A DNA stretch of 37,545 bases from Rhodanobacter sp. (GTDB taxonomy: Bacteria; Pseudomonadota; Gammaproteobacteria; Xanthomonadales; Rhodanobacteraceae). The translations under genes were made by a program, and so were the position numbers. Positions 1 to 8,896 of this stretch are shown piece by piece. The stretch is taken from NCBI GenBank assembly GCA_004298015.1, contig SCSE01000031.1:1-37545 (forward strand), in the 5' to 3' direction. How positions within the stretch are numbered: the first letter of the stretch is position 1; each line of letters begins with the position of its first letter. The notes beneath the pieces were generated by a model. The model worked only from the letters and a program-made list of their open reading frames with translations, was not told the DNA's origin and ran no database searches.

Positions 1-1422
1 CCTGTCCTGGCTGCGTTGCAGAACCAGGAACTGCAAGCCGTGCACATGCATCGGGTGGGGCAGCATGCTCCGGTTGTCGAACTCCCACACCTCGACGCTG
101 TTCAGATCGACGACCTCGTCATCCGCGACATGGGTGCCATCGAAACGTCGTCCGTTGATCAGTCCCTGCATCATGCGCATGGTCAGTTCGAAGCGACGCG
201 GTTGGTTCCGATTCTTGGCATCACGCACTGTCAGTGCCGGCGCTGCGACGAGCCGGTCCGGCAGTTTGAACGCGTGCTTTTCGTGTCGATCGACATGAAA
301 AGCCATCACATCGAACGCACTGCCGAGTGGAAGCTTGCTGGCGACCTCTGCGCCCATCATGCCGTTGCCCATCATCCCCGACATCATCCCACCGCTCTTT
401 CCGTCGCTGCCCCGTGTCATCATTCCCGCCATCATGCCGGCCTTGAATTCATGGCTTACAAGTCGCAGGTTGTCGCCCACCGGGCTATGACTGAAGTCGA
501 CCCAAAGGTCGATGCGCTCCGCCGGTGCGAGGGTCAGATAAGGACGCTTGATCGGTCGCGCGAGAAGCCCGCCCTGGACACCAAGCACGGTCATGGGGCG
601 ACCGTCACTCCAGGCCAGTTTGTAGATCCGCGAGTTGGAGCCGTTCAAAAGTCTCAGACGGTACGGTTTCGTCGCAACGTCAAGTCGATGATCGACCTTT
701 CCATTGACAACAATCCGGTCGCCGAGGAAACCCATCATGCGCTCGCGCATGCCTTGCATGCCCTGAGCGAGGTAGACCAACTGGTTGTCGCTGTCAAAGC
801 GGCGATCCTGGATGACCAGCGGCAGGTCCTGCTCGCCGGAGGGGAGCCCCAGGGAGGCCTCCTCGGGGGAGTCGATAATCAACAGGCCCGCCAGGCCGTG
901 GTAGACCTGAAAGCCGGTTCGCCCGCCATCTGGGCCGTGTGGATGCGGGTGATACCAGTAGATGCCCGGCCGATCCTTGACGATGAAATCAGCGGTGAAC
1001 GCGGCTCCCGGAGCGATCGGCAAACGCGGTTGCCCATCCATCTCCGAAGGCACATGCAAGCCGTGCCAGTGCACCGTCGTGGCTTCGGTGAGGTGATTGG
1101 TGATGTGAGCGCGGAAATGGTCGCCCGGCCGCAGACGCAGAACGGGTCCGGGATAGCTGTTCCGGTCACCGGGGGTCAAGGCATTTGCCCGGCCTCGGAC
1201 CAGATGGCCACGATAGCGCCATACCTTGGTCGGTGTCCCGTCCAGAATGGCAGCGTGGCCGACACCGGCATCCATGGTGATTTCGACATTGGGATGGACG
1301 ACTTTCGATGCCGACGCCTGAACGTGTCCGGTGGCGGCGATGGCGGCTGGAATCATCAACATCGGTACCGCACCGATGCCGAATTGAAGAAATTTCCGGC
1401 GTGAGAGTTGATCAGATTTCAT
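1..1422 (-). CDS. Multicopper oxidase, CueO-like (C-terminus beyond window)
   Basis: The 474 visible codons encode a periplasmic multicopper oxidase, probably oxidising Cu(I) to Cu(II). A Tat signal (SRRKFLQ, residues 7-13) starts the protein. Copper-binding motifs follow: HWHG at 118-121, HPHPH at 158-162 and HPMHVHG at 456-462. The last HCH-type T1/T3 motif expected in the family lies past the left edge, so the gene is partial. A Met-rich segment at about 329-356 (many MM pairs) resembles the Met-rich copper-sensing insert of CueO, although its position in the fold is not established here. The start ATG at 1422 has a GAGG ribosome site 8 bases upstream. It follows the cus pump genes and a Met-rich peptide on the same strand, which supports a copper role. 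It is distinct from the CopA-type oxidase at 10.8-12.6 kb. Substrate is inferred from family and context. Confidence 0.93.
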   Translation of the reverse strand, partial: MKSDQLSRRKFLQFGIGAVPMLMIPAAIAATGHVQASASKVVHPNVEITMDAGVGHAAILDGTPTKVWRYRGHLVRGRANALTPGDRNSYPGPVLRLRPGDHFRAHITNHLTEATTVHWHGLHVPSEMDGQPRLPIAPGAAFTADFIVKDRPGIYWYHPHPHGPDGGRTGFQVYHGLAGLLIIDSPEEASLGLPSGEQDLPLVIQDRRFDSDNQLVYLAQGMQGMRERMMGFLGDRIVVNGKVDHRLDVATKPYRLRLLNGSNSRIYKLAWSDGRPMTVLGVQGGLLARPIKRPYLTLAPAERIDLWVDFSHSPVGDNLRLVSHEFKAGMMAGMMTRGSDGKSGGMMSGMMGNGMMGAEVASKLPLGSAFDVMAFHVDRHEKHAFKLPDRLVAAPALTVRDAKNRNQPRRFELTMRMMQGLINGRRFDGTHVADDEVVDLNSVEVWEFDNRSMLPHPMHVHGLQFLVLQRSQDR

Positions 1423-1586
1423 GGCAATAACCTCGAGACGTGTTAGTCGTAGGGTTCATCGGCCTGGCTGAGAATGCGTCGGTCATGCTCGGGAGGACAG
1501 CTTGTAGCGCCACCCCGAACACTCCAACTTCGATCCAGCTTTCTTCGTCCTGGTTGTCTGAAGCCGGACCCGCCATGTCGGTGGCT

Positions 1587-1706
1587 CTATTTGCTGCGCA
1601 GGTATTTCAGCAAGGCGGCAATACCCAGTACCACCAGCACGATGAACAAAATCCACCCGATGCCCATGCCCAGCATCATCGTGCCGCCCATATGGTTCAT
1701 CATCAT
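1587..1706 (-). CDS. Small Met-rich single-pass membrane peptide
   Basis: This is a 39-residue peptide starting MMMNHMGGTMML, followed by one hydrophobic helix (about residues 15-33) and a basic end (KYLRSK). The start at 1706 has a strong GAGGAG site 7 bases upstream; an in-frame upstream start at 1775 lacks this. The layout resembles small SHOCT-like or copper-associated membrane peptides often found near copper oxidases, but no family can be assigned with certainty. The Met and His residues before the helix could bind Cu(I) or Ag(I); this is inference. It lies between the PII-like gene (150 bp away) and the multicopper oxidase (164 bp away), all on one strand. Confidence 0.6.
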   Translation of the reverse strand: MMMNHMGGTMMLGMGIGWILFIVLVVLGIAALLKYLRSK

Positions 1707-1856
1707 TTCAATTCTCCTCATGGAGGCCGTTCTCGCGGCCTTGGTTCGCTTCCCTGACGCCGGATTGGCGATCAAGATCCAGTCAAGTCGTTACGCCAAC
1801 TTGCGAGCTGCCAACCCGTATTCGACAAGCCTGTGGGTGATCAATATGCCGTGTGA

Positions 1857-2219
1857 TCACCCCTGCGAAGGGTTGCCAGGATCGGACAACGGCGTTTGTC
1901 GTATGTCCTGGTTCGGCCGGTGGTCCCTGACCCGGTACAACGTCTCCACCGGAAGCACCGCCACGATGCCGTCGTTGTCCAGGCCTGCATAGGACGCGCC
2001 CATGATCGCTTCGGCAATACGGGGAACATCGGCCAACGCGGCGAAAACCTCGACCCGGGCCTGGGTCGAAATCCATTCGGGGTCGTAGAAGTTCTTGTAA
2101 TCGCCATACCCCTTGATGCGGGTGATGGCGACTTCGATGGTGGCCTCATGCTGCAGTGCCTCCTCGACAGCCGGCAGGCAGCTTGCACTGATGATTGCGG
2201 TGATTTTCCGATACTCCAT
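1857..2219 (-). CDS. PII-like signalling protein in copper pump operon
   Basis: A 120-residue member of the PII/GlnB superfamily (starts MEYRKITAII). Trimeric PII-fold proteins bind nucleotides and regulate partner proteins, often membrane transporters. The fold signature is visible: the first strand and helix, then a T-loop region around 37-50 (GYGDYKNFYDPEW), which differs from the GlnB T-loop carrying the uridylylated Tyr. The B-loop reads AGLDNDGIVAVL where GlnB has TGxxGDGKIFV, so the Lys of GDGK is lost. Members encoded next to RND metal pumps have been described as a separate PII subgroup. The ATG at 2219 has a GAGGAGG site 6 bases away; an upstream ATG at 2279 would overlap cusA and lacks this. 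It follows cusA by 28 bp, so co-transcription is likely. A role in sensing metal or controlling CusA is inference. Confidence 0.87.
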   Translation of the reverse strand: MEYRKITAIISASCLPAVEEALQHEATIEVAITRIKGYGDYKNFYDPEWISTQARVEVFAALADVPRIAEAIMGASYAGLDNDGIVAVLPVETLYRVRDHRPNQDIRQTPLSDPGNPSQG

Positions 2220-2247
2220 CACACACCTCCTCGATTCACGGGATTCG

Positions 2248-5200
2248 TCATGACTGTTCGATGCCTTTCGGCTCGACATCGCCGCTTTTGCGCAAGCGGC
2301 GCCATTCCCACAGCAGATACACGGCGGGGATCACCAGCATGGTCAGCACCAGGGCGCTGATCATGCCGCCAACCATCGGCGCGGCAATGCGCCGCATCAC
2401 TTCCGAACCGGTACCGCTACCGAACATCACCGGCAGCAGACCGGCAATGATCGCCGCCGCGGTCATCGAGATCGGTCGCAGGCGCAGCAGGGCACCGTCC
2501 CGCACGGCATCGCGCACGCCCTCGAAAGTGACCGGTTCCGATGCCTCACGACACCGTTGCAGGTAGGCACTGACCGATTGATTGAGGTAAACCAGCAGCA
2601 CCACACCGATTTCCGCGGTAACCCCCGCCAGCGCGATGAAGCCGACCGCCACCGCCACGGACAGGTTGTAGCCGAGCAGGTACAGCAACCAGAAACTGCC
2701 GGCCAGCGCCATCGGCAGGCTGCCGAGGATAATCAGCACCTGGGCGACGCTGCGGAACGCCAGGTACAACAGCAGCGCAATCAGCACGATGGTGATCGGC
2801 ACGATCAGGGTCAGACTCTTCTTGGCTGTCTGCATGTACTGGTATTGGCCAGACCATGTCAGCGAATAGCCCGGTGGCAACTTGACCTTGGCCGCCACCA
2901 GTTTTTTCGCAGCCTGCACGTAGGAGCCCACGTCCCGGCCCGCAATGTCGACGTAGGTCCAGCCGGTGAGCTGAGCACCCTCGCTCTTGATCATCGGTGG
3001 CCCGTCCGCTATCACGACTTTCGCCACGTCACCCAGCATGATGTTGCCGCCACGGGCGGTGACGATCGGCAATTGCCGTATCCTGGCGAGTGAATTGCGC
3101 CAGTCGCTTGGATAGCGCACGTTGACCGGGTAGCGTTCCAGTCCTTCGACCGTTTCGGTGACGTTCATGCCACCGATGGCACTGCGCACCACATCCTGTA
3201 CGTCACTGATGTTGAGACCGAGCCGGGCTGCCTTCTCGCGATTGATGTTGATGTCGATGTAGCGACCGCCGGCCACACGCTCCGAATAGACCGACGTGGT
3301 GCCGCGTACCGCCGGCAGGACTTTCTCCAGTCGCTCACCTATTTTCTGGATCACCTGCAGGTTCGGCCCTCCGACCTTGATCCCGACCGGTGTCTTGATC
3401 CCGGTCGACAGCATGTCGATACGCGTCTTGATCGGCATCACCCAGGCATTGGTCAGCCCCGGCAGGTGCACGCGCTCTTCCAGCTCCTTGCGAATATCGG
3501 CCTTGGTGATGCCGGGACGCCATTCGGACTTCGGCTTGAACTGGATGATGGTCTCGTCCATCGCCAATGGCGCCGGATCGGTCGCCGACTGCACCCGCCC
3601 CATCTTGCCGAAGGCGGACTTCACCTCGGGTACGCTCATGATCAGCTTGTCGGTTTGCTGCAGCACCTGGCGTGCCTTGTCCGCCGAAATGCCGGGGCGT
3701 GCCGAGGGCATGTACATCAGGTCGCCTTCGTCCAGTGGCGGCATGAACTCCGAACCCAGACGCGAGGCCGGCCAGATGCCGACCAGCACCACCACGATGC
3801 CGAGCCCCAGCAAGACCCACGGATAGCGCACCACCTTGTCGATCACCGGTCGATACGCCGCGGTCAGCAGGCGATTGACCGGATTGCGGTGTTCGGGCGT
3901 GATCCGGCCACGGATGAAGTAGCCCATCAACACGGGAATCAGGGTAACCGCCAGGATGGCCGCTGATGCCATCGAGTAGATCCAGGTATAGGCCAGCGGC
4001 GAGAACATGCGGCCGGCCTGACCTTTCAGGCTGAGGATCGGCACCATGCTGAGGGTGATGATGACCAGCGAGAAGAACAACGGCGGCCCAACTTCCACGG
4101 TAGCCGTCATGACCCGTCGCCAATGGCCTTCACCACCGCTGTCGCCGTCGTGCTCCATGTGTTTGTGCAGGTTCTCGATCATCACGATCGCCCCATCCAC
4201 CATTGCACCGATGGCAATGGCGATGCCGCCGAGCGACATGATGTTGGCGTTGAGACCCTGTATCCGCATGATGATGAAGGCCATCAGGATGCCTACCGGC
4301 AAGCTGATAATGGCCACCAGCGACGAGCGGAAGTGGAACAGGAAGATGCCGCAGATCAACGTCACTACCAGGAACTCTTCGATCAGCTTTTCGCGCAGAT
4401 TGCCCACCGCGCTGCTGATCAGTTGCGAACGGTCATAGGTCGGCACGATCTGCACGCCCGGCGGCAGGCTGCCTTTCAGTGACGCCAGCTTGGCCTTGAC
4501 GCCATCGATGACCTTCTGCGCGTTCTCGCCATAGCGCATGACGATGACACCGCCGACCACTTCGCCCTGGCCGTCGAGCTCGGTGATGCCGCGGCGAATC
4601 TGCGGACCGATACGTACGTCGGCCACATCCTTGAGCTGTACCGGCGTGCCGTTGCTGGTGGTCATCAACGGCACCTCCAGCAGGTCCTTGATGCTCTTGA
4701 TGTAACCGCTGGCCCGCACCATGTACTCGGCTTCGGCCAGCTCGACCACGGCACCACCGGTCTCGTGATTGGCATTCTGGATGGCTTTTTTCACCCGCTC
4801 CAGGGTGATCCCGTAAGCACGCAGCTTGTCCGGGTTCACGACCACCTGGTATTGCTTGACCATGCCGCCGGCGGTAGCCACCTCGGCGACTCCCGGTACC
4901 GTCTGCAACTGGTACTTCAGGAACCAGTCCTGCAGGCTGGTCAACTGGGCCAGGTCATGCTTGCCGGTCTTGTCCACCAGCGCGTACTCGTAGACCCAGC
5001 CCACCCCGGTGGCGTCCGGCCCCAGGCTCGGGTGGGCATCGGATGGCAGGCTGCTGGCAACCTGGTTGAGGTATTCCAGCACGCGCGAGCGGGCCCAGTA
5101 CAGGTCGGTGCCGTCCTTGAAGGTGACATACACATACGAGTCGCCGAAGAACGAGTAGCCCCGTACCACGGTCGCGTCCGGCACCGCCAGCATCGCGGTT

Positions 5201-5409
5201 TCCAGCGGATAGGTAACCTGGTCCTGCACCACCTGCGGTGCCTGGCCGGGATAAGGCGTCTTGATGATGACCTGCACGTCCGAGAGATCGGGGATCGCAT
5301 CGACCGGCGTGCGTTGCAAGGTATACAGGCCGCCCACCACCACAAAAAGCAGGGCCAGCAGCACAAAGGCGCGGTTGTTCAGTGACCAGCGGATAATCGC
5401 GGCAATCAT
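2248..5409 (-). CDS. cusA: CusA-type RND copper/silver efflux permease
   Basis: A 1053-residue inner-membrane proton/metal antiporter of the heavy-metal RND family; it takes Cu(I) or Ag(I) from periplasm or cytoplasm and passes it to the CusB-CusC channel. The N-terminus (MIAAIIRWSLNNRAFV), the PVDAIPDLSDVQVIIKT segment and DPAPLAMDETIIQFKP are characteristic of CusA rather than CzcA. In the fourth membrane helix MVDGAIVMIEN places Asp at 405 and Glu at 412, the positions of the proton-relay residues of E. coli CusA. Two large periplasmic loops separate the two sets of six helices as in the family, and length is normal. Its ATG overlaps the cusB stop by 4 bp (ATGA), indicating translational coupling. 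Ag versus Cu preference cannot be read from sequence. Confidence 0.96.
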   Translation of the reverse strand: MIAAIIRWSLNNRAFVLLALLFVVVGGLYTLQRTPVDAIPDLSDVQVIIKTPYPGQAPQVVQDQVTYPLETAMLAVPDATVVRGYSFFGDSYVYVTFKDGTDLYWARSRVLEYLNQVASSLPSDAHPSLGPDATGVGWVYEYALVDKTGKHDLAQLTSLQDWFLKYQLQTVPGVAEVATAGGMVKQYQVVVNPDKLRAYGITLERVKKAIQNANHETGGAVVELAEAEYMVRASGYIKSIKDLLEVPLMTTSNGTPVQLKDVADVRIGPQIRRGITELDGQGEVVGGVIVMRYGENAQKVIDGVKAKLASLKGSLPPGVQIVPTYDRSQLISSAVGNLREKLIEEFLVVTLICGIFLFHFRSSLVAIISLPVGILMAFIIMRIQGLNANIMSLGGIAIAIGAMVDGAIVMIENLHKHMEHDGDSGGEGHWRRVMTATVEVGPPLFFSLVIITLSMVPILSLKGQAGRMFSPLAYTWIYSMASAAILAVTLIPVLMGYFIRGRITPEHRNPVNRLLTAAYRPVIDKVVRYPWVLLGLGIVVVLVGIWPASRLGSEFMPPLDEGDLMYMPSARPGISADKARQVLQQTDKLIMSVPEVKSAFGKMGRVQSATDPAPLAMDETIIQFKPKSEWRPGITKADIRKELEERVHLPGLTNAWVMPIKTRIDMLSTGIKTPVGIKVGGPNLQVIQKIGERLEKVLPAVRGTTSVYSERVAGGRYIDININREKAARLGLNISDVQDVVRSAIGGMNVTETVEGLERYPVNVRYPSDWRNSLARIRQLPIVTARGGNIMLGDVAKVVIADGPPMIKSEGAQLTGWTYVDIAGRDVGSYVQAAKKLVAAKVKLPPGYSLTWSGQYQYMQTAKKSLTLIVPITIVLIALLLYLAFRSVAQVLIILGSLPMALAGSFWLLYLLGYNLSVAVAVGFIALAGVTAEIGVVLLVYLNQSVSAYLQRCREASEPVTFEGVRDAVRDGALLRLRPISMTAAAIIAGLLPVMFGSGTGSEVMRRIAAPMVGGMISALVLTMLVIPAVYLLWEWRRLRKSGDVEPKGIEQS

Positions 5410-6881
5410 TGCGGCTGCCTCCCGCTGGCGGCCTTCTCGGCATGCTTCGCCTTGGGCTGACTACCTGATGCATCCGCGCTCATCGCCATGCCCGGCATCG
5501 CCGCACCGGCCGGTGCGGCCTTTTTCGCTTTCGGCGCGGTATCGCCAGCATCACCCTTGACCGACACCGTGGGCATCGCCTTGCCGGATACCTTGCCGCC
5601 GGGCGTTGATTTCCCGTCACTGGTATGGTCCGGCGGCGACACATTGCAACCGGTTCTGCCGCCCCCCAGACGCAAGGCGGCAGCACCGACGTTGGCCTCG
5701 GAGTCGATCATGAACTGCGCCGAGGTCACCACCCGCTGACCCGGCTGCAGGCCCTTGAGGATTTCCACCCGATTGCCGGAACTGAAGCCTGCCAGTACCG
5801 GGCAGACATCGAAACGGCCCTCACCGAGGGCAACGATCACGCGCTGGCTATGCCCGGTGCGGATCAGTGCCTGATTGGGGATATAGATGCGGTTGAGCTG
5901 AGGCTCGGCATGGATGGTCACCCGCGCATACATGTTCGGCTGCAGTTTCAGGTCGGGGTTGGCAAAGCGCAGACGCACCTTGACCGTGCGCGTCATCGCG
6001 CTGAGATCCGGGTAGATGTAGTCGATCGCACCCTGCCACTGCCGGCCGGGAAAGGCGTCGAATTCGGCGACGGCTTTCTGTCCGGTATGCAGCAAGCCCG
6101 CATTGCTTTCGTCCACTTCGGCCATGACCCACACGGTGTGAAGATCCGCCAGCTTCATGATCTGCGTGGCAGGCATCACATACGCGCCTTCGCTCACCGC
6201 AAGGCTCATCACCGTACCGGTGCTGCGCGCATACCGGGCCACGCGGTCGCTGACCTTGCGTGTGCGTCGTAACTGCTGAATTTGCGAGGAGGTGAAGCCG
6301 AGCGAATGCATGCGCTCGCCCGATGCGGCGATCAGCGATCGGCTGCCACTGGACAGTGCGGTCAGATACTCGCGTTCGGCGGTGGCCAGCTTGGGCGAAA
6401 ACAGCTCGTACAACAGCTGGCCAGCCTTCACCGAGTCGCCGGCACTCTTGATCGCCAGCTTTTCGATCCAGCCGTCGGCACGGGTATTGATGCTGGTGAT
6501 GGTGTCCTCGTCGTAACCGACGTAGCCGACCGTGACCAGGCGATGCGAAAGCGAGCCACGCTGTACCAGCGCCGTGCGCACGCCAAGGTTGTTGACCACA
6601 TCCGGCGAAATCTTCACGTCACTGGCGTTGCCGCCGCCCTCACTGGCATATACCGGCACAAGCTCCATGCCCATCGGCGATTTACCGGGTTTGTCACTGT
6701 GGAAATTGGGGTCCATCGGTGCCTTCCAGTACAGCACCTTGCGTTTTGTCGACGCCGAATTCGTACTGGAGCCGGTGTCCCGGCTGCCCGTAACGCTGCC
6801 ACGCTTGCCGACAAAGTAGCCGCCGAGCAACGCGGCCAGCACGATGACGACAGTCAGGGGAATCACGCTTGACTTTTTCAT
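5406..6881 (-). CDS. cusB: CusB periplasmic adaptor with heavy-metal-binding domain
   Basis: A 491-residue membrane fusion protein that links CusA to CusC and passes on metal. An N-terminal signal/anchor (about 7-25) is followed by a heavy-metal-binding domain at about 50-78 (YWKAPMDP then KSPMGMELVPVY), the standard CusB mark. The lipoyl/barrel-sandwich and alpha-hairpin regions follow, and an adaptor beta-barrel region (FDAFPGRQWQG). After about residue 430 there is a long low-complexity tail rich in Met, His, Lys and Ala (MPGMAMSAD), longer than in E. coli CusB, possibly an extra metal-binding tail. Start chosen at 6881: the ATG overlaps the cusC stop in an ATGA junction. A start at 6923 would intrude further into cusC. 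Middle gene of a tightly coupled cusCBA unit. Confidence 0.95.
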   Translation of the reverse strand: MKKSSVIPLTVVIVLAALLGGYFVGKRGSVTGSRDTGSSTNSASTKRKVLYWKAPMDPNFHSDKPGKSPMGMELVPVYASEGGGNASDVKISPDVVNNLGVRTALVQRGSLSHRLVTVGYVGYDEDTITSINTRADGWIEKLAIKSAGDSVKAGQLLYELFSPKLATAEREYLTALSSGSRSLIAASGERMHSLGFTSSQIQQLRRTRKVSDRVARYARSTGTVMSLAVSEGAYVMPATQIMKLADLHTVWVMAEVDESNAGLLHTGQKAVAEFDAFPGRQWQGAIDYIYPDLSAMTRTVKVRLRFANPDLKLQPNMYARVTIHAEPQLNRIYIPNQALIRTGHSQRVIVALGEGRFDVCPVLAGFSSGNRVEILKGLQPGQRVVTSAQFMIDSEANVGAAALRLGGGRTGCNVSPPDHTSDGKSTPGGKVSGKAMPTVSVKGDAGDTAPKAKKAAPAGAAMPGMAMSADASGSQPKAKHAEKAASGRQPQ

Positions 6882-8263
6882 GGGTTTGCATCCTGGGCCG
6901 TGGCAGACACCGGAGAGGGCCACAGTGCGCCACCGGTCTGGTAATCGAGGGAAGCCAATTGGGTATAGAAATCCGCGCGGGCACCCGCGAGCTCGAGGCG
7001 CGCCTTGAGATCCTGCTGTTCGGCGGTGATCAACTTCAGGAAGTCACCCGTGCCGTTGCTGTAGTCGGCCTCGGCGGCATGCAGGTTCAGTGCGGTCAGC
7101 GGCAACAACCTCTTCGTGTAAAGCCGAATCGTTTCCGCGGCCTGGGCAGCCGTCGCATGGGTCTGGTCGAGATCGCTCAGCAACTGGTTGCGCGCATCGG
7201 CAAGTTTGGCCTCGCTCTCCTGCAGGTGTGCATTGGCCTCACTGACCTGGCCGCGGTGATTGCCCCCGAACGGGATGCTGAAACCCACGCCGATCACCAG
7301 GCGTTTGGCTGGCAGGTCCATCAGGCTGTTGTAGCCGGCCATCAGCTTGAGTTTCGGATAGTTGGCCTTGTGCGCCAGATCGACACGCCGGCGGCTGGCG
7401 CTGACCCGCGCGTCGAGGCTTTGCAGCATCGGGTAGTGCGCCAATGCGGCATCCTGCAACGCCCCGTAGCTCGGCAAAACCCGTTGCCGTGGCAAGGCGG
7501 CGGGTGCGGGCACGATCGTGCCGGGAGCGAGATTCTGCAACGCGTTGATCTTGGCTCGCACGGTACGGCGCATCCGCTTGAGTTCCAGCGTCTGGTTGTC
7601 CAGCCGTATCAGCTCCACCTCGGCCTGCAGCACATCTTGCTGCGGTGACTGGCCGGAGGCGTACGAAGTCTCCGCTACCTTGCGCAACCGCCTCACCAGG
7701 GTGCGATTTCTGGCATTGATCGCCAGCGCCTGGTGCACGTAGTACCACTGCGCGTAATCGGCTCGCGCTCGCGCCGCGAGTCGAAGGCGCAGGTCAGCCA
7801 GCTGTTCGCCCGCCGAGACGGCCTCTGCTTCGGCGACCTTGCTGCGCAAGTCCAGGGTGCCTGGCCATGGCAAGCTCTGGCTCACCTGCACATTCTGGTT
7901 CAAGCCCTGACGTGGTCCCCCGGCGGTATTGGGGGCCATGGCGTAACTCACCGTCGGGTCGTCGAGTGCGCCAGCTGACTCTATCCTTGCGCTGGCCGCC
8001 GCGGTGGCGGCACGCATGGCATCGATGCCGCGATTGTGTTGCCAGACGTTGCGCACCAGCTGACGGACAGAGAGGAGCCTGGTTCCTGTGGCGACTACGG
8101 GTGCTGGTTCTGCGGGATAGGCGCCGAGCTGTTCGGCACGCTGCGACGGCCTGGGCTGCAGGTGAAGTTCACCCGCCTGCAGCGTGGCCCATGGCAGCGT
8201 CGTGAGCGCACACAGCAATAAAACCGGCACGCAGCGGTGCCGTGAAACAAGATTGAAACGCAT
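6878..8263 (-). CDS. cusC: CusC-type outer-membrane factor (TolC family)
   Basis: A 461-residue TolC-family channel that forms the outer-membrane duct of the copper/silver pump. A Sec signal peptide covers about residues 1-30 (cleavage near TLQAGE); no lipobox Cys is seen, unlike E. coli CusC, which is a lipoprotein. The body contains the duplicated helical repeat typical of the family (QNVQVSQSLPWPGTLDLR and YPKLKLMAGYNSL segments). The end overlaps cusB by 4 bp. The ATG at 8263 has no good ribosome site, so translation may depend on the leader or the upstream small gene 71 bp away. Assignment to CusC rather than CzcC rests on the CusA-type partner. Confidence 0.93.
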   Translation of the reverse strand: MRFNLVSRHRCVPVLLLCALTTLPWATLQAGELHLQPRPSQRAEQLGAYPAEPAPVVATGTRLLSVRQLVRNVWQHNRGIDAMRAATAAASARIESAGALDDPTVSYAMAPNTAGGPRQGLNQNVQVSQSLPWPGTLDLRSKVAEAEAVSAGEQLADLRLRLAARARADYAQWYYVHQALAINARNRTLVRRLRKVAETSYASGQSPQQDVLQAEVELIRLDNQTLELKRMRRTVRAKINALQNLAPGTIVPAPAALPRQRVLPSYGALQDAALAHYPMLQSLDARVSASRRRVDLAHKANYPKLKLMAGYNSLMDLPAKRLVIGVGFSIPFGGNHRGQVSEANAHLQESEAKLADARNQLLSDLDQTHATAAQAAETIRLYTKRLLPLTALNLHAAEADYSNGTGDFLKLITAEQQDLKARLELAGARADFYTQLASLDYQTGGALWPSPVSATAQDANP

Positions 8264-8334
8264 GGGGATACCCGTTGACTGAGATCAAGTGCGACTACCG
8301 GACTGGGCCGGGCACAAAATGACTCAACGGATAT

Positions 8335-8733
8335 CTAGATCAGCAGCACCCGAAAGCGCAGCGCGGGCGGAATACCCCGGACAGGCGCAGCAGCATCGCT
8401 ATGCAGCAGGCTACCTGGCGCATAGGTGGTGATCAGGGCCAGTGGTGCCGGCAACAGCGCCGGCATCATCAGGGGTGGCACGCCCGGCAAACGGGCATCA
8501 GGGGTTGAACTCGCCTGCTGCCCGCAATGCTGCGCGCACAACGCCGGCGCTTGCTGCTTCTGCAACACCGACATGCCTTCGCAATGCATGCTCATCGCCG
8601 CATTGCCTGCAGGCATATCCGCCGTCGGGCAAAGATACGATGCCAGGGCGACCTGCTGTCCCAGCATCGACAGCACGAGCAGCAGCATCAGCCGCAGGCA
8701 GGTACGTCGTGTCAGCAGGTGGCGTCGGTTCAT
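8335..8733 (-). CDS. Small secreted Cys/Met-rich protein upstream of cusCBA
   Basis: A 132-residue protein with a basic N-terminus (MNRRHLLTRR), a hydrophobic signal segment about 13-31 ending in an ALAS cleavage-like site, then four Cys (35, 51, 66, 70) among Met and His, including MSMHCEGM and CAQHC. The C-terminus ends in PPALRFRVLLI, a Pro then aromatic/basic tail that I recall in small hypothetical proteins placed just before RND metal-pump outer-membrane genes. It is probably a periplasmic metal-binding protein, but no biochemical function is known to me. It lies 71 bp upstream of cusC on the same strand and is probably first in the operon; the operator-like palindromes at 8758-8788 lie just upstream. 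No strong ribosome site precedes the ATG. Confidence 0.72.
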   Translation of the reverse strand: MNRRHLLTRRTCLRLMLLLVLSMLGQQVALASYLCPTADMPAGNAAMSMHCEGMSVLQKQQAPALCAQHCGQQASSTPDARLPGVPPLMMPALLPAPLALITTYAPGSLLHSDAAAPVRGIPPALRFRVLLI

Positions 8734-8757
8734 CGCAAATACAGCCTAGTACATCAA

Positions 8758-8788
8758 CGAATATGTTATTCGTGGTAGACAAAGTCTA
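8758..8788 (-). promoter_or_regulatory. Two tandem perfect palindromes upstream of cus operon
   Basis: Two exact inverted repeats lie side by side, 25-55 bp upstream of the first gene of the cus operon: CGAATA-TGT-TATTCG (8758-8772) and TAGAC-AAA-GTCTA (8776-8788). The surrounding 60 bp is unusually AT-rich for this window. Position and symmetry suggest operator sites for a dimeric regulator controlling the operon. The sequences do not match the CusR/CopR boxes I know, and no regulator gene is present nearby. Function is inference. Confidence 0.5.
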
Positions 8789-8896
8789 GATATGCTTCGT
8801 TCTTTAGTGCCAACGTGCAACCCTCTACCCTCAGCGATAGCGATGAGGTAGTCATCTCGAGGCACACTGGCACAGTGGTAACGACAATAATACACC

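Noticed and set aside
16..1404. Long plus-strand reading frame across the multicopper oxidase
   Set aside because: Antisense shadow; the minus strand carries all the copper motifs and a Tat signal.
1412..1576. Minus-strand 54-codon ORF overlapping the multicopper oxidase start
   Set aside because: No ribosome site and no recognisable features.
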